Assembly: GCA_946811185.2 (NCBI GenBank)
Contig: OX328109.1
Location: 46,397,412 to 46,461,411 of the forward strand
DNA length: 64,000 bases
Direction: 5' to 3'
Origin: Hippopus hippopus
Lineage: Eukaryota; Mollusca; Bivalvia; Cardiida; Cardiidae
The notes under the pieces are model-generated. The model searched no databases and had not been told where the DNA came from. It was given only the letters and a program-made list of their open reading frames with translations. Within the stretch, counting starts at the first letter, position 1. The number at the start of each line of letters is the position of its first letter. The position numbers and the translations under genes are program-made. Shown here in pieces: positions 1 to 8,151 of this stretch.

Positions 1-282
1 TGTCACAAGTTGCTAAAACAGACTGAAAACTCTTTCAGTAACAACTGATTTCTATTGCATAAGTCAAACAAAGGGAACTAAATTTTTTATTTTTTTTAAT
101 CTCTTTACACCATGACAAGAAATCCAGTTGCGTTGACTACCGTCTCATATCTGCCAGTTACATGCCCGCGAAAACATGAAAAATCAACTTACGGCACATT
201 CTATAGCAGACGACACCTGTTGCTTAAGTCAAATATAGGGATTTTTTTTTTTCCTTTTCTCTTGCTATGGCCATTGAATTGG
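1..282 (+). repeat. Subrepeat C (representative, U1)
   Basis: This is the third member of the A-B-C subrepeat family in each monomer. It starts TGTCACAAGTTG, then has the 18-nt hairpin, CAAACAAAGGGAACTAAAT, a T tract, ATGACAAGAAATCCAGTT, CGGCACATTCTATAGCAGA, TGTTGCTTAAGTCAAATA and a second T/C tract ending in GCCATTGAATTGG. Unlike A and B it is not followed by the linker; it runs straight into decayed repeat copies. In U1 the first T tract is T6-A-T8, where other copies have T5-AA-T8. Confidence 0.85.
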
Positions 283-540
283 TTACGATGACTATCCCAC
301 TCATACGTGACCGTTACGTGCTGTGCATAAAATCATAAAATCAACCTGGACACTTTTGGAGGCAACTGATACATGTTGCACAAATCAAAGAAAGGTAAAC
401 CAAATTCGTTTTCATACCAGGGTCATGAAAAACATTGGACCAAATTTGGTGACCTCGTGAGTCATAAGTCGATTTTATGTTTAACCGCTGTGCAAAAACA
501 TTGATTCAGAAGCTGTTGCATAAACTTTTTCCAATAAGAA
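283..540 (+). repeat. Decayed subrepeat copies D/E (representative, U1)
   Basis: TTACGATGACTATCCCACTC (from 283) aligns with TTGCGTTGACTACCGTCTCA of subrepeat C (from 128). GCAACTGATACATGTTGCACAAATCAAAG (362-390) aligns both with the AACTGATTTCTATTGCATAAGTCAAAC region (45-69) and with the GTTGCTTAAGTCAAAT region (219-234). A further weak match, GAAGCTGTTGCATAAAC, lies near 509-525. I read this as older members of the same family, diverged beyond the level of A, B and C. Alignment was by eye, so exact ends are approximate. Confidence 0.6.
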
Positions 541-771
541 ATCTTGTTCTTGTTTGAAGAATTTAGAAATAGGCCAATGAAATACAATAAGATGTAAGAA
601 TGACTACTAATAAAAACCGGTAAAATAGATAAAATGGCAAAGTTGGAGATTCAACCTCTGACCATCAGGACCCAAAAGAGGTCTTGGTGCAGGGGTGAAA
701 CGCTCTTTGTGATTGAATAGGCTGAAATGACCCGAAGATTTAACATAGATATGCAGAGATTTCCCCCTCTT
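541..771 (+). other. Monomer spacer with AATAAA (representative, U1)
   Basis: This is non-repetitive sequence between the decayed subrepeats and the CCAAT cluster. It contains an isolated CCAAT (AGGCCAATGAAA), the AATAAA at 609-614, and a G/T-rich patch (GGTCTTGGTGCAGGGGTG). The diagnostic X/Y changes GGCAAAG/GACAAAG and GATTC/GATTG fall here. I see no gene. Confidence 0.6.
609..614 (+). terminator. Candidate polyadenylation signal AATAAA
   Basis: AATAAA occurs once at this position in each monomer, about 118 bp before the ATGACCCG landmark. It lies ~1.58 kb downstream of the preceding monomer's TATA-like box. It is followed within ~70-90 bp by a G/T-rich stretch. The hexamer is common in AT-rich DNA, so this is only suggestive. 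Confidence 0.35.
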
Positions 772-998
772 CCAATCAGCCAATCAAATCTCAGGCCTCT
801 CTTAAATTATCCAATCACAGAAGGTTTTAGAAAATCAAAATGGCGTCCAATCAGCCAATCAAATCTCATCCCTCTCTTCAAATTATCCAATCAGAAAAGC
901 TTTGAGAAATTCAATATTGCGCCCAATCAGCCTATCAATTTGCAGACACACCCCCACAATCATCCAATCAGAAAGCTTTGAGCCATTTTAAAATGGCG
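772..998 (+). promoter_or_regulatory. CCAAT-box cluster in three 75-76-bp tandem repeats (representative, U1)
   Basis: Repeats lie at 772-846, 847-922 and 923-998. Each begins CCAATCAGCCAATCAAAT (third copy CCAATCAGCCTATCAA), carries a further ATCCAATCA ~40 bp on, then AAG.TTT.GA and an ATGGCG-like end. CCAAT occurs at 772, 780, 811, 847, 855, 887, 923 and 964, eight boxes in one orientation; Y units restore a ninth. AAAATGGCG (YY1-like) ends repeats 1 (837-845) and 3 (990-998). CCAATCA is the core bound by the NF-Y complex in eukaryotic promoters. Binding here is inferred, not shown. Confidence 0.75.
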
Positions 999-1044
999 CC
1001 CGAAAATATCGATAGAAAACAGTGAACAAATATCGGCATAAAAG
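983..1044 (+). promoter_or_regulatory. Promoter-like core: palindrome, DRE-type site, TATA-like box (representative, U1)
   Basis: In order: CCATTTTAAAATGG, a perfect 14-bp palindrome (983-996); GGCGCC (995-1000); TATCGATA (1007-1014), identical to the DRE/DREF consensus known from insects; and CATAAAAG (1037-1044), a TATA-like element. The order distal CCAAT boxes, proximal sites, TATA-like box is that of a Pol II promoter firing rightward, with a start expected near 1065-1072. No transcript evidence is available here. Confidence 0.5.
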
Positions 1045-1082
1045 TGGATTTTAAGTCTTCTTTGAAGGCTGTTATGCAGTCC

Positions 1083-1097
1083 TTGGCAAACTGCCAG
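1083..1097. promoter_or_regulatory. NFI-like palindrome / short hairpin
   Basis: TTGGCAAACTGCCAG matches the NFI (CTF) full-site pattern TTGGC-N5-GCCAA except for the final base. As RNA it could form a hairpin with a three-base loop. U28 changes the right half-site (GCCAG to ACCAG). It is present in every complete unit. Confidence 0.35.
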
Positions 1098-1276
1098 GCA
1101 TGCACCCTCCACACATGCCAGATTTCACTGAAAATGGGCGAACATTTAAGAAAACAGGGTGACAGAAGACCTTGTTTTGGTGCCTTCTAGCACGCACCTT
1201 GCAACAGTGACTTCCCCTGATCCCTTGATTCCTTGATTCGATTTGCTTTTCTAATTCAGGCCAACTGCCATACTGC

Positions 1277-1312
1277 ACATTGATACTTTAAATATGCTAA
1301 GATAATCAATGT
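1277..1312 (+). other. Linker stem-loop ACATTGAT...ATCAATGT
   Basis: An 8-bp perfect inverted repeat with a 20-base loop. It sits in the ~58-bp linker CATTGATACTTT..CAGAAAATA that precedes subrepeat A. The linker recurs before B (stem 1638-1644 / 1665-1671, 7 bp) and before C. Confidence 0.5.
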
Positions 1313-1345
1313 ACAGTGTAGAAACCCCAGAAAATAAGAAAATAA

Positions 1346-1697
1346 TGTCACAAGTGGCAAAAAAAAGACTGAAAACTCTTTCAGTAGCAACTGCTTCCTA
1401 TTGCATCAATCAAACAAAGGGAACTAAATTTTAATTTTTTTTTTTTTTTTAATCTCTTTATACCGTGACAAGGAATCCAGTTACGTCTACTACCATCTCA
1501 TATGTGCCAGTTACGCACCTGCAAAAACATGAAAAATCGACTTATGGCACATTCCATAGCAGACGACACCTGTTGCTTAAGTCAATATAGGGAACAATTT
1601 TTTTTCTCAATTTCTCTTACTAGGGCCATTGAATTGGCATTGATACTTTAAATATGCTAAGATGATCAATGTACAGTGTAGAAACCCCAGAAAATAG
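1346..1697 (+). repeat. Subrepeat A (representative, U1)
   Basis: Starts TGTCACAAGTGGC and is 352 bp including the following linker. It has the same internal order as B and C: hairpin, CAAACAAAGGGAACTAAAT, T tract (T16 here), GTGACAAGGAATCCAGTT, a CACATTCCATAGCAGACGA block, TGTTGCTTAAGTCAA, a second T tract, GCCATTGAATTGG, then the linker. This is the alpha form (CACCTGC). Beta forms have CACCCGCG and an extra A in CTTAATGG. Confidence 0.85.
1368..1385 (+). other. Subrepeat A hairpin ACTGAAA-ACTC-TTTCAGT
   Basis: A perfect 7-bp stem with a four-base loop. The same stem occurs in subrepeat C (22-39, loop ACTC) and B (1719-1736, loop AAAC). Confidence 0.6.
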
Positions 1698-2038
1698 TGT
1701 CACAAGTGGCTAAAAAAGACTGAAAAAACTTTCAGTACCAACTGCTTCCTATTTCATAAATCAAACAAAGGGAACTAAATTTTAATTTTTTTTTAATCTC
1801 TTTATACCGTGACAAGAAATCCAGTTGCGTTGACTACCGTCTCATATGTGCCAGTTATGCACCCGCGAAAACATGAAAAATCAACTTACGGCACATTCCA
1901 TAGCAGACGACACCTGTTGCTTAAGTCAAATATAGGGATTTTTTCTTTCTTTTTCTCTTACTAGGGCCATTGAATTGGCATTGATACTTTGAATATGCTA
2001 AGATGATCAATGTACAGTGTAGAAATCTCAGAAAATAA
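1698..2038 (+). repeat. Subrepeat B (representative, U1)
   Basis: The second family member, 341 bp including the linker. It starts TGTCACAAGTGGCTAAAAAA. It differs from A in the hairpin loop (AAAC), a shorter first T tract, GTTATGCACCC, and the second tract GGGATTTTTTCTTTC. Beta versions read GTTATCCACCC, AACATACGG, CAGATGACACC and GGGTTTTTTTTGTC. Confidence 0.85.
1719..1736 (+). other. Subrepeat B hairpin ACTGAAA-AAAC-TTTCAGT
   Basis: The stem is identical to that in A and C, but the loop is AAAC instead of ACTC. Stem constant with loop variable is the pattern expected if the structure matters. With only two loop types it is not proof. Confidence 0.5.
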
Positions 2039-4076
2039 TGTCACAAGTTGCTAAAACAGACTGAAAACTCTTTCAGTAACAACTGATTTCTATTGCATAA
2101 GTCAAACAAAGGGAACTAAATTTTTAATTTTTTTTAATCTCTTTACACCATGACAAGAAATCCAGTTGCGTTGACTACCGTCTCATATCTGCCAGTTACA
2201 TGCCCGCGAAAACATGAAAAATCAACTTACGGCACATTCTATAGCAGACGACACCTGTTGCTTAAGTCAAATATAGGGATTTTTTTTTTTCCTTTTCTCT
2301 TGCTATGGCCATTGAATTGGTTACGATGACTATCCCACTCATACGTGACCGTTACGTGCTGTGCATAAAATCATAAAATCAACCTGGACACTTTTGGAGG
2401 CAACTGATACATGTTGCACAAATCAAAGAAAGGTAAACCAAATTCGTTTTCATACCAGGGTCATGAAAAACATTGGACCAAATTTGGTGACCTCGTGAGT
2501 CATAAGTCGATTTTATGTTTAACCGCTGTGCAAAAACATTGATTCAGAAGCTGTTGCATAAACTTTTTCCAATAAGAAATCTTGTTCTTGTTTGAAAAAT
2601 TTAGAAATAGGCCAATGAAATACAATAAGATGTAAGAATGACTACTAATAAAAACCGGTAAAATAGATAAAATGGCAAAGTTGGAGATTCAACCTCTGAC
2701 CATCAGGACCCAAAAGAGGTCTTGGTGCAGGGGTGAAACGCTCTTTGCGATTGAATAGGCTGAAATGACCCGAAGATTTAACATAGATATGCAGAGATTT
2801 CCCCCTCTTCCAATCAGCCAATCAAATCTCAGGCCTCTCTTAAATTATCCAATCACAGAAGGTTTTAGAAAATCAAAATGGCGTCCAATCAGCCAATCAA
2901 ATCTCATCCCTCTCTTCAAATTATCCAATCAGAAAAGCTTTGAGAAATTCAATATTGCGCCCAATCAGCCTATCAATTTGCAGACACACCCCCACAATCA
3001 TCCAATCAGAAAGCTTTGAGCCATTTTAAAATGGCGCCCGAAAATATCGATAGAAAACAGTGAACAAATATCGGCATAAAAGTGGATTTTAAGTCTTCTT
3101 TGAAGGCTGTTATGCAGTCCTTGGCAAACTGCCAGGCATGCACCCTCCACACATGCCAGATTTCACTGAAAATGGGCGAACATTTAAGAAAACAGGGTGA
3201 CAGAAGACCTTGTTTTGGTGCCTTCTAGCACGCACCTTGCAACAGTGACTTCCCCTGATCCCTTGATTCCTTGATTCGATTTGCTTTTCTAATTCAGGCC
3301 AACTGCCATACTGCACATTGATACTTTAAATATGCTAAGATAATCAATGTACAGTGTAGAAACCCCAGAAAATAAGAAAATAATGTCACAAGTGGCAAAA
3401 AAAAGACTGAAAACTCTTTCAGTAGCAACTGCTTCCTATTGCATCAATCAAACAAAGGGAACTAAATTTTAATTTTTTTTTTTTTTTTAATCTCTTTATA
3501 CCGTGACAAGGAATCCAGTTACGTCTACTACCATCTCATATGTGCCAGTTACGCACCTGCAAAAACATGAAAAATCGACTTATGGCACATTCCATAGCAG
3601 ACGACACCTGTTGCTTAAGTCAATATAGGGAACAATTTTTTTTCTCAATTTCTCTTACTAGGGCCATTGAATTGGCATTGATACTTTAAATATGCTAAGA
3701 TGATCAATGTACAGTGTAGAAACCCCAGAAAATAGTGTCACAAGTGGCTAAAAAAGACTGAAAAAACTTTCAGTACCAACTGCTTCCTATTTCATAAATC
3801 AAACAAAGGGAACTAAATTTTAATTTTTTTTTAATCTCTTTATACCGTGACAAGAAATCCAGTTGCGTTGACTACCGTCTCATATGTGCCAGTTATGCAC
3901 CCGCGAAAACATGAAAAATCAACTTACGGCACATTCCATAGCAGACGACACCTGTTGCTTAAGTCAAATATAGGGATTTTTTCTTTCTTTTTCTCTTACT
4001 AGGGCCATTGAATTGGCATTGATACTTTGAATATGCTAAGATGATCAATGTACAGTGTAGAAATCTCAGAAAATAA
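2039..4076 (+). repeat. Monomer U2 (X2 front, alpha back)
   Basis: CCAAT cluster 2810-3036. Like X1 in CTATCAATTTG, but with CTTTGCGATTG and GAAAAATTTAG as in X3, so it looks like an X1/X3 recombinant. Confidence 0.95.
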
Positions 4077-6113
4077 TGTCACAAGTTGCTAAAACAGACT
4101 GAAAACTCTTTCAGTAACAACTGATTTCTATTGCATAAGTCAAACAAAGGGAACTAAATTTTTAATTTTTTTTAATCTCTTTACACCATGACAAGAAATC
4201 CAGTTGCGTTGACTACCGTCTCATATCTGCCAGTTACATGCCCGCGAAAACATGAAAAATCAACTTACGGCACATTCTATAGCAGACGACACCTGTTGCT
4301 TAAGTCAAATATAGGGATTTTTTTTTTTCCTTTTCTCTTGCTATGGCCATTGAATTGGTTACGATGACTATCCCACTCATACGTGACCGTTACGTGCTGT
4401 GCATAAAATCATAAAATCAACCTGGACACTTTTGGAGGCAACTGATACATGTTGCACAAATCAAAGAAAGGTAAACCAAATTCGTTTTCATACCAGGGTC
4501 ATGAAAAACATTGGACCAAATTTGGTGACCTCGTGAGTCATAAGTCGATTTTATGTTTAACCGCTGTGCAAAAACATTGATTCAGAAGCTGTTGCATAAA
4601 CTTTTTCCAATAAGAAATCTTGTTCTTGTTTGAAAAATTTAGAAATAGGCCAATGAAATACAATAAGATGTAAGAATGACTACTAATAAAAACCGGTAAA
4701 ATAGATAAAATGGCAAAGTTGGAGATTCAACCTCTGACCATCAGGACCCAAAAGAGGTCTTGGTGCAGGGGTGAAACGCTCTTTGCGATTGAATAGGCTG
4801 AAATGACCCGAAGATTTAACATAGATATGCAGAGATTTCCCCCTCTTCCAATCAGCCAATCAAATCTCAGGCCTCTCTTAAATTATCCAATCACAGAAGG
4901 TTTTAGAAAATCAAAATGGCGTCCAATCAGCCAATCAAATCTCATCCCTCTCTTCAAATTATCCAATCAGAAAAGCTTTGAGAAATTCAATATTGCGCCC
5001 AATCAGCCTATCAAATTGCAGACACACCCCCACAATCATCCAATCAGAAAGCTTTGAGCCATTTTAAAATGGCGCCCGAAAATATCGATAGAAAACAGTG
5101 AACAAATATCGGCATAAAAGTGGATTTTAAGTCTTCTTTGAAGGCTGTTATGCAGTCCTTGGCAAACTGCCAGGCATGCACCCTCCACACATGCCAGATT
5201 TCACTGAAAATGGGCGAACATTTAAGAAAACAGGGTGACAGAAGACCTTGTTTTGGTGCCTTCTAGCACGCACCTTGCAACAGTGACTTCCCCTGATCCC
5301 TTGATTCCTTGATTCGATTTGCTTTTCTAATTCAGGCCAACTGCCATACTGCACATTGATACTTTAAATATGCTAAGATAATCAATGTACAGTGTAGAAA
5401 CCCCAGAAAATAAGAAAATAATGTCACAAGTGGCAAAAAAAAGACTGAAAACTCTTTCAGTAGCAACTGCTTCCTATTGCATCAATCAAACAAAGGGAAC
5501 TAAATTTTAATTTTTTTTTTTTTTAATCTCTTTATACCGTGACAAGGAATCCAGTTACGTCTACTACCATCTCATATGTGCCAGTTACGCACCCGCGAAA
5601 ACATGAAAAATCGACTTAATGGCACATTCCATAGCAGACGACACCTGTTGCTTAAGTCAATATAGGGAACAATTTTTTTTCTCAATTTCTCTTACTAGGG
5701 CCATTGAATTGGCATTGATACTTTAAATATGCTAAGATGATCAATGTACAGTGTAGAAACCCCAGAAAATAGTGTCACAAGTGGCTAAAAAAGACTGAAA
5801 AAACTTTCAGTAGCAACTGCTTCCTATTTCATAAATCAAACAAAGGGAACTAAATTTTAATTTTTTTTTTAATCTCTTTATACCGTGACAAGAAATCCAG
5901 TTGCGTTGACTACCGTCTCATATGTGCCAGTTATCCACCCGCAAAAACATGAAAAATCAACATACGGCACATTCCATAGCAGATGACACCTGTTGCTTAA
6001 GTCAAATATAGGGTTTTTTTTGTCTTTTTCTCTTACTAGGGCCATTGAATTGGCATTGATACTTTGAATATGCTAAGATGATCAATGTACAGTGTAGAAA
6101 TCTCAGAAAATAA
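4077..6113 (+). repeat. Monomer U3 (X3 front, beta back)
   Basis: CCAAT cluster 4848-5074 with CTATCAAATTG. The back half has CACCCGCG, CTTAATGG, CAGTAGC, GTTATCCACC and GGGTTTTTTTTGTC. It forms an X-Y dimer with U4. Confidence 0.95.
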
Positions 6114-8151
6114 TGTCACAAGTTGCTAAAACAGACTGAAAACTCTTTCAGTAACAACTGATTTCTATTGCATAAGTCAAACAAAGGGAACTAAATTTTT
6201 AATTTTTTTTAATCTCTTTACACCATGACAAGAAATCCAGTTGCGTTGACTACCATCTCATATCTGCCAGTTACATGCCCGCGAAAACATGAAAAATCAA
6301 CTTACGGCACATTCTATAGCAGACGACACCTGTTGCTTAAGTCAAATATAGGGAATTTTTTTTTTCCTTTTCTCTTGCTATGGTCATTGAATTGGTTACG
6401 ATGACTATCCCACTCATACGTGACCGTTACGTGCTGTGCATAAAATCATAAAATCAACCTGGACACTTTTGGAGGCAACTGATACATGTTGCACAAATCA
6501 AAGAAAGGTAAACCAAATTCGTTTTCATACCAGGGTCATGAAAAACATTGGACCAAATTTGGTGACCGCGTGAGTCATAAGTCGATTTTATGTTTAACCG
6601 CTGTGCAAAAACATTGATTCAGAAGCTGTTGCATAAACTTTTTCCAATAAGAAATCTTGTTCTTGTTTGAAGAATTTAGAAATAGGCCAATGAAATACAA
6701 TAAGATGTAAGAATGACTACTAATAAAAACCGGTAAAATAGATAAAATGACAAAGTTGGAGATTGAACCTCTGACCATCAGGACCCAAAAGAGGTCTTGG
6801 TGCAGGGGTGAAACGCTCTTTGCGATTGAATAGGCTGAAATGACCCGAAGATTTAACATAGATATGCAGAGATTTCCCCCTCTTCCAATCAGCCAATCAA
6901 ATTGCAGGCCTCTCTTAAATTATCCAATCACAGAAGGTTTTAGAAAATCAAAATGGCGTCCAATCAGCCAATCAAATCTCATCCCTCTCTTCAAATTATC
7001 CAATCAGAAAAGCTTTGAGAAATTCAATATTGCGCCCAATCAGCCAATCAAATTGCAGACACACCCCCACAATCATCCAATCAGAAAGCTTTGAGCCATT
7101 TAAAAATGGCGCCCGAAAATGTCTATAGAAAACAGTGAACAAATATCGGCATAAAAGTGGATTTTAAGTCTTCTTTGAAGGCTGTTATGCAGTCCTTGGC
7201 AAACTGCCAGGCATGCACCCTCCACACATGCCAGATTTCACTGAAAATGGGCGAACATTTAAGAAAACAGGGTGACAGAAGACCTTGTTTTGGTGCCTTC
7301 TAGCACGCACCTTGCAACAGTGACTTCCCCTGATCCCTTGATTCCTTGATTCGATTTGCTTTTCTAATTCAGGCCAACTGCCATACTGCACATTGATACT
7401 TTAAATATGCTAAGATAATCAATGTACAGTGTAGAAACCCCAGAAAATAAGAAAATAATGTCACAAGTGGCAAAAAAAAGACTGAAAACTCTTTCAGTAG
7501 CAACTGCTTCCTATTGCATCAATCAAACAAAGGGAACTAAATTTTAATTTTTTTTTTTTTTTTAATCTCTTTATACCGTGACAAGGAATCCAGTTACGTC
7601 TACTACCATCTCATATGTGCCAGTTACGCACCTGCAAAAACATGAAAAATCGACTTATGGCACATTCCATAGCAGACGACACCTGTTGCTTAAGTCAATA
7701 TAGGGAACAATTTTTTTTCTCAATTTCTCTTACTAGGGCCATTGAATTGGCATTGATACTTTAAATATGCTAAGATGATCAATGTACAGTGTAGAAACCC
7801 CAGAAAATAGTGTCACAAGTGGCTAAAAAAGACTGAAAAAACTTTCAGTACCAACTGCTTCCTATTTCATAAATCAAACAAAGGGAACTAAATTTTAATT
7901 TTTTTTTAATCTCTTTATACCGTGACAAGAAATCCAGTTGCGTTGACTACCGTCTCATATGTGCCAGTTATGCACCCGCGAAAACATGAAAAATCAACTT
8001 ACGGCACATTCCATAGCAGACGACACCTGTTGCTTAAGTCAAATATAGGGATTTTTTCTTTCTTTTTCTCTTACTAGGGCCATTGAATTGGCATTGATAC
8101 TTTGAATATGCTAAGATGATCAATGTACAGTGTAGAAATCTCAGAAAATAA
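6114..8151 (+). repeat. Monomer U4 (Y front, alpha back)
   Basis: CCAAT cluster 6885-7111 with nine boxes. Y marks: CTACCATCTC, TATGGTCATTG, GACCGCGTG, GACAAAG..GATTG, AAATTGCAGG, CCATTTAAAAATGG, and TGTCTATA in place of TATCGATA. The minus-strand frame 6575-6859 is open only because GATTC became GATTG. Confidence 0.95.
6885..7141 (+). promoter_or_regulatory. Y-class promoter-like module (representative, U4)
   Basis: The CCAAT cluster has nine boxes because the third repeat reads CCAATCAGCCAATCAAATTG. The palindrome is broken to CCATTTAAAAATGG, and TATCGATA is replaced by TGTCTATA, which leaves a CTATAGAAA TATA-like string. The downstream CATAAAAG box is unchanged. Confidence 0.5.

Larger units (their letters stand above)
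1045..1345 (+). other. Putative transcript leader, single-copy part of the monomer (representative, U1)
   Basis: This segment is unrelated to the subrepeats and shows no X/Y diagnostic difference in the core of the array. It holds TTGGCAAACTGCCAG (1083-1097), GGCATG/CATGCC inverted repeats, and the first linker stem-loop (1277-1312). A 38-codon plus-strand frame (1074-1190) and a 68-codon minus-strand frame (1072-1278) are open. Neither looks coding: copies carry amino-acid changes, and U25 has a frameshift. Confidence 0.55.
1..2038 (+). repeat. Monomer U1 (X1 front, alpha back)
   Basis: CCAAT cluster 772-998. Subtype X1 is marked by CTTTGTGATTG before the cluster, GAAGAATTTAG, and CTATCAATTTG in the third CCAAT repeat. 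It carries a private A-to-T change in the first T tract. Confidence 0.95.

Noticed and set aside
404..420. Possible CENP-B box (ATTCGTTTTCATACCAG)
   Set aside because: Only the TTCG core fits; the conserved A and the CGGG half are absent. There is no basis for calling the array centromeric.
727..981. 84-codon plus-strand frame recurring in most units
   Set aside because: It is the in-frame translation of the 75-bp CCAAT repeats (repeated PISQSN-like segments). Recurrence follows from DNA identity. U27, U28 and U30 delete part of it, and U29 shifts its frame.
1072..1278. 68-codon minus-strand frame present in almost every unit
   Set aside because: It lies antisense in the leader with no promoter-like or start context. 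Changes between copies are often amino-acid altering, and U25 frameshifts it into a different C-terminus. No recognised domain.
1..2038. Transposable element (terminal inverted repeats, LTRs, Helitron ends, target-site duplications)
   Set aside because: I could not find terminal repeats or a transposase, reverse transcriptase or helicase frame. Monomers abut without target-site duplications. A long-decayed element origin cannot be excluded.
6759..6770. tRNA-like B box on the minus strand (GGTTCAATCTCC), suggesting a tRNA-derived SINE or Pol III gene
   Set aside because: It matches only part of the B-box consensus and only in Y-type spacers. I find no A box at the right distance and no T-arm pairing.
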